Origin: DYJE01 sp041660385
GTDB taxonomy: Bacteria > Desulfobacterota > Desulfobacteria > Desulfobacterales > Desulfolunaceae
DNA: 64,000 nucleotides
Reading direction: 5' to 3'
Assembly: GCA_041660385.1 (NCBI GenBank)
Contig: JBAZWJ010000016.1
Coordinates: forward strand, 28,494 to 92,493
Below, in pieces: positions 50,316 to 60,002 of the stretch. The position numbers were made by a program, and so were the translations under genes. The notes under the pieces were generated by a model. It worked only from the letters and a program-made list of their open reading frames with translations, searched no databases and was not told where the DNA came from. Every line of letters starts with the position of its first letter. Position 1 is the first letter of the stretch.

Positions 50316-52628
50316 ATGAACATGAAACATCGGTCTTCCAATCGAATATGGACGTTCTTCTGTCTGTTTGTTCTCTGTGCTGCCCCCGGGTGGGGAGCCA
50401 CTTTGATCAAAACAGCCGAATGGCCGTTTCCCGCGCCGGCACTCTACCTCGAAAGTGGTGTCAACGCGGTGACGGGTGGTGGAACACTCCTCGTCTGGGC
50501 CGTGGGTGACACGGTTGCCGTGATCGGCAAGGGCGGTTTTACACCGCTAAGTACATTCCGGGTTACAACAAGCACGGTGATACAGGACATACTCTACGAT
50601 TCCACGACCTCAACGCTCTATATCGCTGCCGGATATGACTCAAAAGCGTCAGGCGGAGGGCTACAGATTTTTTCTCTGGCTGATCCGTCCAATCCCGTCA
50701 TGATCTCCGCACTGTACAAATCCACAAAATTCCCCGGTTCACCCGCCGCAACGACCCCGGTCGCCGACATAGACGCCAGGGGACTTGGGCTGTACAATAC
50801 CACATTGTTTCTGGCCGATAACAACTACGGGCTCAGGGTGATTGATGTGACAGACACCGGAAATCCGTCTGAAATACCCCTTACAAACCCCGGCGCCGAA
50901 TTTCAAACCGGTTATGCCCAGCCGAACATCAACGGGGAGTATACGGTCACAGGCGGTTATGTGGGGATTTCGGTGTATCCGTCAAATGAAAAGGTTTACG
51001 CCTTTGTTCGTGATTACTATCACGGTGTCTCCGTCTTTGATGTGACAAACCCCGGCATCATCGACGAGCCTGTAGTAAAAAACACCCTGAGCGCCTTCCT
51101 TTTCGGTTCCTTGTCCCTGCTTTCGGATATCTTTGTCACCGAAACCAACGGACGCCTCACAGCCTATGTCGATGGGGGCAACACCGATGGCACTGAATTC
51201 ATCCTGTCCAGGCTGGATGTTTCGTTTGAAGGTGACCTGCCCATCGCCAATTACGGGTACTGCGTCCTGCCTGGTTCCGCCAAAGGGATTCATGTTACCG
51301 GGTCTTACGCCTTTGTCGCCGACGGGGACAAAGGCCTTCAGATCGTCGACATCGCCGCTGTTCCGTCAAGTTCCACAGAAGTTCTCACCTACCCCATCAT
51401 CGGCTCCTACACCACCCAGGCCGGTTTTTCCTACAGCGTGTTTCTTGACGGTTCCGCTCTCTATCTGGCCAGCGGTGAAACCGGGCTGAATAAACTCGAT
51501 GTGTCCGATGTGACGTCACCCGCCTTTGTGGCACGTCTTGAATCTCCATTGAGCGCGGATGATATCAGCATATCAGGAGATTACACGTATATGCTGGACA
51601 GAAAAAAGGGACTGAGGATCTTTGACACGACCCTGCCCGGTTACCCGGCACTCAGAGGATTTCTCCCCCATCCCGGCCCAGCCACAGACCTGTGTGTTTC
51701 CGGAAATTACGCCTTCATATCAAACAGCACCGGGTCAATAAACATTGTCGATATTTCCGATCCCGATGCTCCGTTTTTCACCGGTTCATCCGTCTCCTCT
51801 CCTTCGCCAAAGGCCATGTCCATTTCAGGGAATTACCTTTATATCGCAGATTCACTCAGCGGGATGCGTACAGTCAATATCACCGATCCGTTAAATCCGG
51901 TGGATCTGGGGTCGGCCGCCACAAAAGGAACTGCGTGTTCCGTGGTTGTCGACAGTGACCGTGCCTATGTTTCCGAGGGTGCTTCCGGGCTTGAAATTTT
52001 CGACGTTTCAAGCCCGGAAGCACCTGTCTCCCTGATAAGCGTTGAACTGAGCGATGCCAGGGCCGCAGCCATATGCCGCACGGAAAACTCGATTTACGCC
52101 CTGGTAGCAAATGGCACTTCCGGGCTTGTCATTCAAGATGTCACCGATCTTACGACTCCCCTGCCGGAACCTGTTTTTTTCAACCAGATGGACAACACAA
52201 CCACACCATCCCCGTTTGTCGCTGTCTCCGTGGCAGTTCTCGGCAGTATCGCCTTTGTCAGTATGGGATCCGACGGACTCTTAGCGCTGGATATCACCAC
52301 GCCGTCAAACCCGTCCATCATCAGCCATTGCCTCAGTTCGAGCACCAGTTCGGATATTACTGCTAAATCCGTGTATGATTCAACCTCTGACGATTATACC
52401 ACCTATGTCACCGTAGCCGACGGTTTTACCGGCTTCAAGATCCTGACAGTGAACAACACCGAATCCATCGACACAACGCCACTTGTCCCGGACCTTAATT
52501 CAGGATGTTTCATTGAAACATCATGTGATGAAAGAAAAGAGGAATGGCTGACCGTTATCGTGTCCTTTATAAACCACATGTTCAGAAGGAATCCCTTGGG
52601 GATGGCTTCGACAGGAGAGAAGAGATGA
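50316..52628 (+). CDS. Secreted LVIVD-repeat protein (FilF-like position)
   Basis: A 770-residue secreted protein: signal peptide RIWTFFCLFVLCAAPGWGA. The body is made of LVIVD-type repeats of about 42 residues, each with the form Y-x-F-V-A-D-G-x-x-G-L-x-I-x-D-V-[ST]-x-P-x-x-P: YAFVADGDKGLQIVDIAAVP, YTYMLDRKKGLRIFDTTLPG, YLYIADSLSGMRTVNITDPL, RAYVSEGASGLEIFDVSSPE, FVSMGSDGLLALDITTPSNP. LVIVD repeats fold as beta propellers and occur in surface proteins. The final part (CDERKEEWLTVIVSFINHMF) is non-repetitive. It ends overlapping the next start (ATGA). Confidence 0.8.
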   Translation: MNMKHRSSNRIWTFFCLFVLCAAPGWGATLIKTAEWPFPAPALYLESGVNAVTGGGTLLVWAVGDTVAVIGKGGFTPLSTFRVTTSTVIQDILYDSTTSTLYIAAGYDSKASGGGLQIFSLADPSNPVMISALYKSTKFPGSPAATTPVADIDARGLGLYNTTLFLADNNYGLRVIDVTDTGNPSEIPLTNPGAEFQTGYAQPNINGEYTVTGGYVGISVYPSNEKVYAFVRDYYHGVSVFDVTNPGIIDEPVVKNTLSAFLFGSLSLLSDIFVTETNGRLTAYVDGGNTDGTEFILSRLDVSFEGDLPIANYGYCVLPGSAKGIHVTGSYAFVADGDKGLQIVDIAAVPSSSTEVLTYPIIGSYTTQAGFSYSVFLDGSALYLASGETGLNKLDVSDVTSPAFVARLESPLSADDISISGDYTYMLDRKKGLRIFDTTLPGYPALRGFLPHPGPATDLCVSGNYAFISNSTGSINIVDISDPDAPFFTGSSVSSPSPKAMSISGNYLYIADSLSGMRTVNITDPLNPVDLGSAATKGTACSVVVDSDRAYVSEGASGLEIFDVSSPEAPVSLISVELSDARAAAICRTENSIYALVANGTSGLVIQDVTDLTTPLPEPVFFNQMDNTTTPSPFVAVSVAVLGSIAFVSMGSDGLLALDITTPSNPSIISHCLSSSTSSDITAKSVYDSTSDDYTTYVTVADGFTGFKILTVNNTESIDTTPLVPDLNSGCFIETSCDERKEEWLTVIVSFINHMFRRNPLGMASTGEKR

Positions 52629-55600
52629 ACCCATTTTTAAAAACCGCTCTGAATACATTCTTGGCCCTCGCCTTGGTCAGCCTGATTATTACAGGCTGCG
52701 GGAAAAGCAAAAGCTCGGGAGGCAGCGCCGAACCCGTCGCGGAATCCAGTGTGTGGTACAAAGACCTGGATGCTGATGGATTTGGAGATGAAAATACTTT
52801 CGAATCCTCCGACACCCAGCCGGAAGGTTTTGTGGACAATCCCATAGACTGCGACGACACCGATGCGGCAGTTAATCCCATGGCCCCTGAGATCATGGAC
52901 GATCTCGACAATAACTGCAACGGTGAAACAGATGAAAGCCCAAAAGCGGGAATCATTCCGGATAGCGGCCAAACCGCCTCGTATACGGATACATTCGGAG
53001 AGGATTCCGATTTTGTTATTGATCCGTCCTCTTACACAAAACTGGATGAAAACGGGCAACCCCTTCAGCCCAATGCCACAGCTTGGAGAATGGTTAAAGA
53101 CAACGTTACCGGACTGATATGGGAAGCCAAGGACGAATCCGACGGGGTCGTCAATCTGTTGAATTCCCATGATCCGGACAACACCTATTCTTGGAGCGAT
53201 GCGAACACCGGGTTTATCGATGCCCTGAACGCAGAGAACCTCGGGAATTTCAGTGACGGTTATTCATGGCGTCTGCCGACCATAAGAGAACTCAGCCTTT
53301 TATCAAACAACGGCGTTGCAAACCCCAGTCTCAATACAACCTATTTCCCCAGAATCGTAGCAGGCATCTGGTCATCCACCCATAGCGTTACTCCCAACAC
53401 ATCGGTATTTTATTTCATCTACAATGTCGGCATGGCGTTACAGGACGCCCAGACCGCAAAATACAGGGCCTGGGCTGTCCGAGGCAAAGAGGCTGACTCC
53501 AGCTTCGAAGACACGGGCTCAGGAACTGTCACGGACACGACAACGGGCCTGATGTGGCAACAGACAGACGACGGGTCGGGGTATGCCTTCGAACAGGCCC
53601 TTTGCTACTGCCGGAACCTGACCCTTTCCGGCTACAGGGACTGGCGGCTTCCCAACAAGAACGAGCTTATGACCCTTCTTCGTTTTGAAAAAGAAAATCC
53701 GTCCATACAGTCCGATATGTTTCCCGAGACAAAGGCGTTCTTATACTGGACATCCACCACCCAGAACTTCAATCACAGCTACACCTGGTGTGTTGATTTT
53801 TCCGACAGCTCTTTTGCCCACACACACCTTAAAACATCATACGCCCTGGTGAGGGCTGTCCGAGGCGGAAACATCAGCAATTTAAACACATGGTACAAAG
53901 ACAGCGACGGCGACGGTTACGGGGATCGGGCCGTATTTGTAAAAATCGTCGCGGCCCTGCCGCAGCCCACGGGTTATGTCTCTGGAAACACAGACTGTAA
54001 CGATTCAAATTCATATATCAGTCCGGCGGCCGCAGAAATCCCCAATGACGGCATCGACCAGAACTGCAACGGCTCGGATCTGGTCACCTGGTATGCGGAC
54101 AGTGACGGAGACACCTTCGGTTCCCAGACAGAGACCATTCTATCGGAAACCCAGGAGACCGGTTATGTTAGGAATTCAGAGGATATCGTAAACAACCGGT
54201 TTGACTGCAATGACCTGTCGATTGTCATCAATCCGGACATGGCGGAACTTCTTGATGACGGGCTGGATAACAATTGCAGCAGCCGCTCCAGCGTATCCTG
54301 GTATCCGGATGAGGACGGAGACGGTTACGGCAAAGGCCCAAGGGTTGCCGTGGGTGAAAACCAGCCACTGGATATGATGCTGTACGCGTCCAACGATCTG
54401 GATTGCCATGACCATAATCCGCTCAGCCATCCCGGTCTTGTGGAAATTTACGGCGACAGCAACGATACAAATTGTAACGGAGATGTGGATGACCTGGGCC
54501 AGCGAATTATTCCCGACACCGGCCAGCTGACCAGCCACACATCGACAGGCGGGGAAGACGCGAATTATCTGATCAATCCGCCGTCCTATGAAAAAATATC
54601 CGAAACAGGAACCGTTCTTTCCGCCTCCGATACACGCTGGGCCGCCGTACATGACAAAGTGACAGACTTGTATTGGGAAGTGAAAACCGACTCCAGCAAA
54701 ACAAAAACTTACACGTATGCCGAAGCCCTTTCATATGTTGCAGGTTTGAACCTCGCCGGTCGAACGGACTGGCGCCTGCCCACGGTAACGGACCTTTCCA
54801 TGATCACGGATCTTGACAGTTCCAACCCGGCAATCCGGACAGATTATTTCCCCAACATGCAATCAGACCGTTACTGGACCGATTCGGATTATGGTACGGA
54901 TGGCCACTATCTGTCCGTTTCCTTCAGATACGGTGAATGTTATCCCGTACTAAAAACAGATCATCTGTATGTTATCACCGTGAGTGGGGGCTCATTCGAG
55001 CCGTTCCTGATTAAAAACAGCGACGGAACCGTTACGGAAAAAGCATCGGGACTGATGTGGAACGGCGTCCTTTCCGGCAGTGGCACATGGAACGACAGCG
55101 TTTCTTTCTGGAATTCCACCACGTCCTGCGGTTATACAGACTGGCGGCTGCCCACGGAAGCGGAAGTCGGTTCCCTGCTTGAAATCATAGAAAGCGATCC
55201 CTCGTTAAACCTTTCAGACTATTTCACCCTCACCCACCTGTACACGACATACTGGAGTTATACGCTCTCTACATCCAAGGCCTCATATGCCGTTTACTTT
55301 TCACTCAGCAGCGGGCAGGCCGGCATTCAAGGCATTAACAGCGGTTTATACAGCCTTGGCGTTCGCGGAACAATGCTGTCACGCTTTATCGATAACGGCG
55401 ACGGAACGGTTTTAGACTCAAAAACAGGTTTGATGTGGCTGAAAGAAAACGGCAACAACGGAGAGAAGATGGCGTTTACCGGTGCCCTTTCTTCGTGTAA
55501 CGATCTCACGTTCGCCGGTTACTCCGACTGGAGACTCCCCAGCCGGAACGAACTTTTGTCACTTCTCGACGCTGCCATACACTCCTGGGACGATTATGTA

Positions 55601-55885
55601 CAGGCTTTCCCGGGCACGGGAGATTTATACTGGACGTCTTCCTCATCATCCGCCCTGACTCAAAACGCCTGGCAGATCAATTTCACAAACAACACAACGA
55701 ATCCTCCAAATTTCCATTGTGTTCTTCGAAAAGTCAAAGTACGTTTCGGAAAACATGATTTAACCCATTTTTGCTACGATAATGGGATACGCTTTGAAAT
55801 ATTTAGGACTGAAAAACAGTCAAAAACATTTATTGGCATGGTAATACGGGGATTTTTACTTCTCCGAAAGTTGAATCATATATAA
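52625..55885 (+). CDS. Lipoprotein with MopE-like motifs and five DUF1566 units
   Basis: A 1086-residue lipoprotein: LALVSLIITGC is a signal peptide with lipobox ITGC. Four MopE-like metal-binding motifs follow the pattern W-Y-x-D-x-D-x-D-G-x-G then D-C-x-D ... D-x-x-D-x-N-C-N-G (WYKDLDADGFGDEN, WYKDSDGDGYGDRA, WYADSDGDTFGSQT, WYPDEDGDGYGKGP). Between and after them are five DUF1566 units, each marked by D-W-R-L-P-[TSN] (WRLPTIRELSLLSN, DWRLPNKNELMTLL, DWRLPTVTDLSMIT, DWRLPTEAEVGSLL, DWRLPSRNELLSLL) and GLMW. DUF1566 is related to the formylglycine/C-type-lectin fold. Acidic Asp clusters suggest Ca2+ or Cu binding. The last 45 residues look unlike the family. Confidence 0.8.
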   Translation: MNPFLKTALNTFLALALVSLIITGCGKSKSSGGSAEPVAESSVWYKDLDADGFGDENTFESSDTQPEGFVDNPIDCDDTDAAVNPMAPEIMDDLDNNCNGETDESPKAGIIPDSGQTASYTDTFGEDSDFVIDPSSYTKLDENGQPLQPNATAWRMVKDNVTGLIWEAKDESDGVVNLLNSHDPDNTYSWSDANTGFIDALNAENLGNFSDGYSWRLPTIRELSLLSNNGVANPSLNTTYFPRIVAGIWSSTHSVTPNTSVFYFIYNVGMALQDAQTAKYRAWAVRGKEADSSFEDTGSGTVTDTTTGLMWQQTDDGSGYAFEQALCYCRNLTLSGYRDWRLPNKNELMTLLRFEKENPSIQSDMFPETKAFLYWTSTTQNFNHSYTWCVDFSDSSFAHTHLKTSYALVRAVRGGNISNLNTWYKDSDGDGYGDRAVFVKIVAALPQPTGYVSGNTDCNDSNSYISPAAAEIPNDGIDQNCNGSDLVTWYADSDGDTFGSQTETILSETQETGYVRNSEDIVNNRFDCNDLSIVINPDMAELLDDGLDNNCSSRSSVSWYPDEDGDGYGKGPRVAVGENQPLDMMLYASNDLDCHDHNPLSHPGLVEIYGDSNDTNCNGDVDDLGQRIIPDTGQLTSHTSTGGEDANYLINPPSYEKISETGTVLSASDTRWAAVHDKVTDLYWEVKTDSSKTKTYTYAEALSYVAGLNLAGRTDWRLPTVTDLSMITDLDSSNPAIRTDYFPNMQSDRYWTDSDYGTDGHYLSVSFRYGECYPVLKTDHLYVITVSGGSFEPFLIKNSDGTVTEKASGLMWNGVLSGSGTWNDSVSFWNSTTSCGYTDWRLPTEAEVGSLLEIIESDPSLNLSDYFTLTHLYTTYWSYTLSTSKASYAVYFSLSSGQAGIQGINSGLYSLGVRGTMLSRFIDNGDGTVLDSKTGLMWLKENGNNGEKMAFTGALSSCNDLTFAGYSDWRLPSRNELLSLLDAAIHSWDDYVQAFPGTGDLYWTSSSSSALTQNAWQINFTNNTTNPPNFHCVLRKVKVRFGKHDLTHFCYDNGIRFEIFRTEKQSKTFIGMVIRGFLLLRKLNHI

Positions 55886-55939
55886 ATATGGCATAGTCCA
55901 AAACCACCTGAAATGACCCGAATAAAGCGCGGAGAAACG

Positions 55940-58000
55940 ATGAAAAATACAGTGAATCATGAAATTTTTTCTATATATGCCAGGATTATATGTCTTGTCA
56001 TTGTTCTTTTTGGCCTCCAGGCTTGCAGCAGTGACAGAGATGACTCACTGCCTGTGAAAAATTCCATTTCAGCAAGTTCGATGTTTTCCACGGTGATAAC
56101 GAAGGACGGTAATCTTTACGGTTGGGGCTTTACAAGGAATCCTGAAAAAGGAACGGTTGAATCTATCGGAACGGATAATGACTGGTATTCGGTTGCCACT
56201 TCCAATTTATATAGCGTCATGATCAAGAAGAACGGGGCTCTTTATTATTTGGATTTTTTTGATGTGGGAGAAGATGGATCTTTAACTCCCAAAAGGATCG
56301 GGAATGGGTCGGACTGGGTATTTGTTACAAATGACGGCACAGGTGATTCCAACACTCTCGCTATAAAAAAAGATGGTTCTCTTTATTTGTTATGGCAGAA
56401 TGGTGATACTCTCGGATCAGAAAGGATTGGAACAGAAAAAGGCTGGGTCCGGGTTGCCGGAGGGTATGGACATTATCTTGGTATAAAGTCTGACGGTTCC
56501 CTTTATGCCTGGGGTAACAATGGGGAAGGGCAGCTTGGAGACGGAACCTACGAAAACAGAACCCATCCTGTCCGGGTTGGGAATGATAATGACTGGGTCA
56601 GTGTTGAAGCTGAAGGTAGTTGTAGTTTTGGTATAAAAAAGGACGGCACCCTTTATGCCTGGGGGTATAATAGATACGGGCAGTTGGGTGACGGAACGAC
56701 CGACGATAAGGCCATTCCCACACGGATAGGAGATGCCGGATCCTGGAAAAAAATAAAAACGCGATGGGGATATACTCTGGCGTTGAAAAAAGACGGATCA
56801 CTTTATGAATGGGGTCTCTATAACGACACATTTTATGGTTCATCCTATCCGATCAGGATTGAATCGGAAAACGACTGGGATGATATATCAACAGGGTCTG
56901 GATACAATCTGGCCGTCAAAAAAGATGGTGATCTGTATGCCTGGGGTAATAATAGCCTCTCTAAAATTGGAGTTTCAGTTGACAAAAAAAGCCCCGTGCG
57001 AGTGGGTTCAGACTCGGACTGGGCTGATGCTTCTGCAGGGTGTTACCATAGTCTTGGCTTAAAAACGGATGGCACTCTGTACTCCTGGGGAGAGATTTAT
57101 TATTCCCCCGCGACTTATTTCATCCCCACACGAATCGGGGAACAGACAAACTGGGCATCCATATCAGCTGGATGGCAACACGATCTGGCCATAACGTCAG
57201 AGGGTTTTTTATACGCATGGGGTTTTTTTGGAATTGATTATGGGTATGATGACAACGAAAACGAATACAGAGAATTCCCTGTTAAAATTGGTAACGATAC
57301 AGATTGGAAAACAATTTCAGCCGGAAAGTATTACAATCTTGCAGTGAAAGATGAAGGGACGTTTTATGACTTGGTTCATACCCATGAGCAAGGGGAGCCG
57401 CTTAATCCGATACAGATCGGAACGGATGATATCTGGGCATATGCTTTTGCCGGTTCAGGCAGTGATCTGTTCTTAAGTAAGGACGGTTCCCTATATGCCC
57501 ATTCCAGTGATTCTGATGACAGTAATCCTGAACGGATAGGAACGGATACAGACTGGATATCAGCCTCGATTCATTCCAGTCATTCGCTGGCTGTCAAGAG
57601 CGATGGTTCCCTTTATGCCTGGGGCAACAATGATTACGGTCAGCTCGGAGACGGAACGAAAACAGCTAAGGGAAATCCCACTCGAATCGGGACAGATACG
57701 GACTGGGCACATGTTGCAGCTGGTGATAGGCACAGTCTGGCATTAAAAACAGATGGTTCTCTTTATGGTTGGGGTTCTAATTGGGGTGGCCAGGTGGGGG
57801 ACGGTACTTTTGAAGATAAAGTCACACCCACCCGCATCGGATCGGATCTGGATTGGAAGAGTATTTCAGCAGGCGATTATCATTCATTGGCTTTGAAACA
57901 AAATGGGTCGTTGTATGCATGGGGAATGAATAGTCATGGGGAGCTTGGAGTTGGCTCTATCCATGTGGATTCTCCGGTGTTTATCATGTCGGGGTTTTAA
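55940..58000 (+). CDS. RCC1-repeat lipoprotein
   Basis: A 686-residue lipoprotein: signal IICLVIVLFGLQAC with lipobox LQAC and Cys as first mature residue. The body is at least a dozen RCC1-type blades, each with SLYAWGxNxxGQLGDGT and P-x-R-I-G-x-D-x-D-W: LYAWGNNGEGQLGDGTYENR, LYAWGYNRYGQLGDGTTDDK, LYAWGNNDYGQLGDGTKTAK, LYGWGSNWGGQVGDGTFEDK, LYAWGMNSHGELGVGSIHVD. RCC1 repeats make seven-bladed propellers, so this chain could form two. The function is probably structural or adhesive at the surface. Last gene of the 41.4-58.0 kb set, 54 bases after the DUF1566 gene; no terminator is evident after it. Confidence 0.85.
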   Translation: MKNTVNHEIFSIYARIICLVIVLFGLQACSSDRDDSLPVKNSISASSMFSTVITKDGNLYGWGFTRNPEKGTVESIGTDNDWYSVATSNLYSVMIKKNGALYYLDFFDVGEDGSLTPKRIGNGSDWVFVTNDGTGDSNTLAIKKDGSLYLLWQNGDTLGSERIGTEKGWVRVAGGYGHYLGIKSDGSLYAWGNNGEGQLGDGTYENRTHPVRVGNDNDWVSVEAEGSCSFGIKKDGTLYAWGYNRYGQLGDGTTDDKAIPTRIGDAGSWKKIKTRWGYTLALKKDGSLYEWGLYNDTFYGSSYPIRIESENDWDDISTGSGYNLAVKKDGDLYAWGNNSLSKIGVSVDKKSPVRVGSDSDWADASAGCYHSLGLKTDGTLYSWGEIYYSPATYFIPTRIGEQTNWASISAGWQHDLAITSEGFLYAWGFFGIDYGYDDNENEYREFPVKIGNDTDWKTISAGKYYNLAVKDEGTFYDLVHTHEQGEPLNPIQIGTDDIWAYAFAGSGSDLFLSKDGSLYAHSSDSDDSNPERIGTDTDWISASIHSSHSLAVKSDGSLYAWGNNDYGQLGDGTKTAKGNPTRIGTDTDWAHVAAGDRHSLALKTDGSLYGWGSNWGGQVGDGTFEDKVTPTRIGSDLDWKSISAGDYHSLALKQNGSLYAWGMNSHGELGVGSIHVDSPVFIMSGF

Positions 58001-58205
58001 ATCGGATCTTCGGCTTGTGAGAATATGGAATTCAAAAACCGCATTAAAATAGAGTTGGTGTTTGGCACCTCCTTTTATTGCGGCAGAGCCTCCGTTGCAG
58101 CATTCCGGGGAGAATCCCCGGAACGAGGGGCTGTTGAGCGATATGCTCGTTGGGACGCTTCTTTTTTATCTTTAAAAAATTATGCGATTGTCCTGATGAA
58201 AAATC

Positions 58206-58440
58206 AAAATGCCCCGATCCTTAATTCGATGTTCGATGTTGGGCGTTCGATGTTCAATGTTCATTATTCCCCGCATACCTTATCAGTACCAACTCTTGCC
58301 TCACCATCCGCAAACGCAGACCCCATTTAAAATTCCCCCATTCTCCCGCAAAGAAAGCCCAAACCCTGCACCTCCCTCCGAACCGCAACCTATTGGATGT
58401 TGAAAGTTGAGCGTTGGACGTTGGACGTTCAAAATTTCCA
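58206..58440. repeat. Dispersed repeat, long copy B plus trailing words
   Basis: From 58208 the text ATGCCCCGATCCTTAATTCG, GATGTTCGATGTT words, CACCATCCGCAAACGCAGAC, CCCATTTAAAATTCCCCCAT and CTCCGAACCGCAACC matches copy A (28921-29115) block for block. After it, GTTGAGCGTTGGACGTTGGA (58407-58426) adds more words of the same kind. The rest of the 58001-58646 gap holds no supported gene; CTCCGTTGCAGCATTCCGGG followed by GAATCCCCGGAACGAGG near 58088-58125 contains a small hairpin (CCGGGGA/TCCCCGG). Confidence 0.75.
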
Positions 58441-58646
58441 TCACGCCATTCGATATTCGACACTATCAGTTCAAAACTCCTTCCGTCATCCAGTGCCATC
58501 TCTCTTTCCCAATTTCCCTCACAGTCAACCCTCAGTGTTCTTAATAGTTCGTATAAGTTATTCATGGTTATTTTTAAGCGACTTAATGGAATTATATTGA
58601 CTTAAATTGATGAATACAGATAGGAAGTCCAATATCCCCAAAAACC

Positions 58647-59978
58647 ATGAAGAGCCCGATTATCATTATGCTAAAATTTAAAACGACAGTCCGTTGCACT
58701 CTTTTTTCTCTTTTTCTTTCTTCGGCGGTTCTTTATCCCCTCAGCCAGGCCTATTCTGAAAAAATCTATTTCGCCGGGTACAAAGGCGGGTTTTACATCC
58801 GGTCCGAGGAAGAGGGCGGAATGGACATGCGGCTTGGCGGTGCGGTTCAGGCCGATCATCGTTACTACCAGGAAGAGGAACGGGCTTCCAATGGGTTTGA
58901 CATTCGGAAGGCTCGCCTTGTGTTCCGGGGCACCCTGACACGCTGGTTCAGATTCGGCATGGAATTTGAGTTTCAGGGCAATGAAACGGACAATCTGGTG
59001 GATGCTTACATCGAAGGGGTGAATGGGTTGCAGGCCCTTCGGTTCGGGCAATTCAAGGAGCCGTTCAGTCTGGAATGGCTGACAGCAGACAAGGGCCAGG
59101 TTTTTGCCGAAAAGTCCATGGCAGCCTCTCTCTGTCCTGGTCGTGATGTGGGGTTGATGCTCCATGGACGGCTTTTATCCGACCGGATTATTTATGCGGC
59201 GGGTCTGTTTAACGGCGATGGAGATGACGGCTCAACAGGAGGTAATGAAGAGGATAGCCCGGAAATCACCGGACGAATTGTGGCAGCTCCGTTTAAAAAC
59301 AGCACATCGGATCTGATCAGCGGTTTTTATGTGGGTGGTTCGGCCAGTTACTCAAAAATCGACACCCTCAACATCCATCTGAAAGTGAAAAGCAGCGGAA
59401 TGGCGGCAGGTGATCTGAACGTTTACGACCTGTCTCACAACACCAAATTCGGGGTGATTCAGAATGTGGATTCACGGGTAAGAGCAGGGGTAGAAACGGC
59501 CTGGTCTTACGGGCCGGTGGGCTTGGCAGGTGAACTGATTCATATGAAATACAGTGACATGGAACCGGTGGGCGAACCTGCTTCGGATGCGGACTTCAGC
59601 GCATGGTACGCGGCATTGATCTGGAATATCACTGGCGAACCGGTTCTGTTTACCCATGGAGAACTCCAGGCCGTATACCCTCAGACCTTTTTCAACCCGG
59701 ATGAAAACAAGTGGGGCGCTTTTACTCTGGGGGCGCGGGTAGAACATTTTGAAGGTGACAAAGACTGGATCAACGAAGCATCCCATGTTTCTGTGCGTGA
59801 AGCCGACGCTTTTTCTCTCAGTCTGAACTGGGTGCCGTTTCCCATGTGCAAAGCAGTATTGGACTATACCCATACAAGACTTTCAGATCCCATCAGGGTC
59901 AGGGTTCTTGATGATGGCCATATCGATTATCTCGACAAAGAAAACGTGGTGACGTCTCGTTTTATGATTGATTTTTAA
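58647..59978 (+). CDS. Phosphate-selective-porin-like (OprO/OprP) outer-membrane protein
   Basis: A 443-residue porin with signal peptide TTVRCTLFSLFLSSAVLYPL to SQAYS. The mature part has the OprP family marks: MRLGGAVQADHRYYQEEERA, FDIRKARLVFRGTLTRWFRF, MEFEFQGNETDNLVDAYIEG, LRFGQFKEPFSLEWLTADKG, and the C-terminal strand VVTSRFMIDF ending in Phe. OprP-type porins pass phosphate, pyrophosphate or other anions. ATG 58647 is the first in-frame start; 58668 is possible. The di-haem protein gene follows 24 bases later, so the pair is an operon. Confidence 0.85.
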   Translation: MKSPIIIMLKFKTTVRCTLFSLFLSSAVLYPLSQAYSEKIYFAGYKGGFYIRSEEEGGMDMRLGGAVQADHRYYQEEERASNGFDIRKARLVFRGTLTRWFRFGMEFEFQGNETDNLVDAYIEGVNGLQALRFGQFKEPFSLEWLTADKGQVFAEKSMAASLCPGRDVGLMLHGRLLSDRIIYAAGLFNGDGDDGSTGGNEEDSPEITGRIVAAPFKNSTSDLISGFYVGGSASYSKIDTLNIHLKVKSSGMAAGDLNVYDLSHNTKFGVIQNVDSRVRAGVETAWSYGPVGLAGELIHMKYSDMEPVGEPASDADFSAWYAALIWNITGEPVLFTHGELQAVYPQTFFNPDENKWGAFTLGARVEHFEGDKDWINEASHVSVREADAFSLSLNWVPFPMCKAVLDYTHTRLSDPIRVRVLDDGHIDYLDKENVVTSRFMIDF

Positions 59979-60002
59979 GATCAACTCAACAGGAGGAAAG
60001 AG

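Noticed and set aside
54500..55885. Frameshift near the end of the DUF1566 lipoprotein
   Set aside because: The last 45 residues look atypical, but I could not find a shifted frame that restores family sequence, so the frame was left intact.
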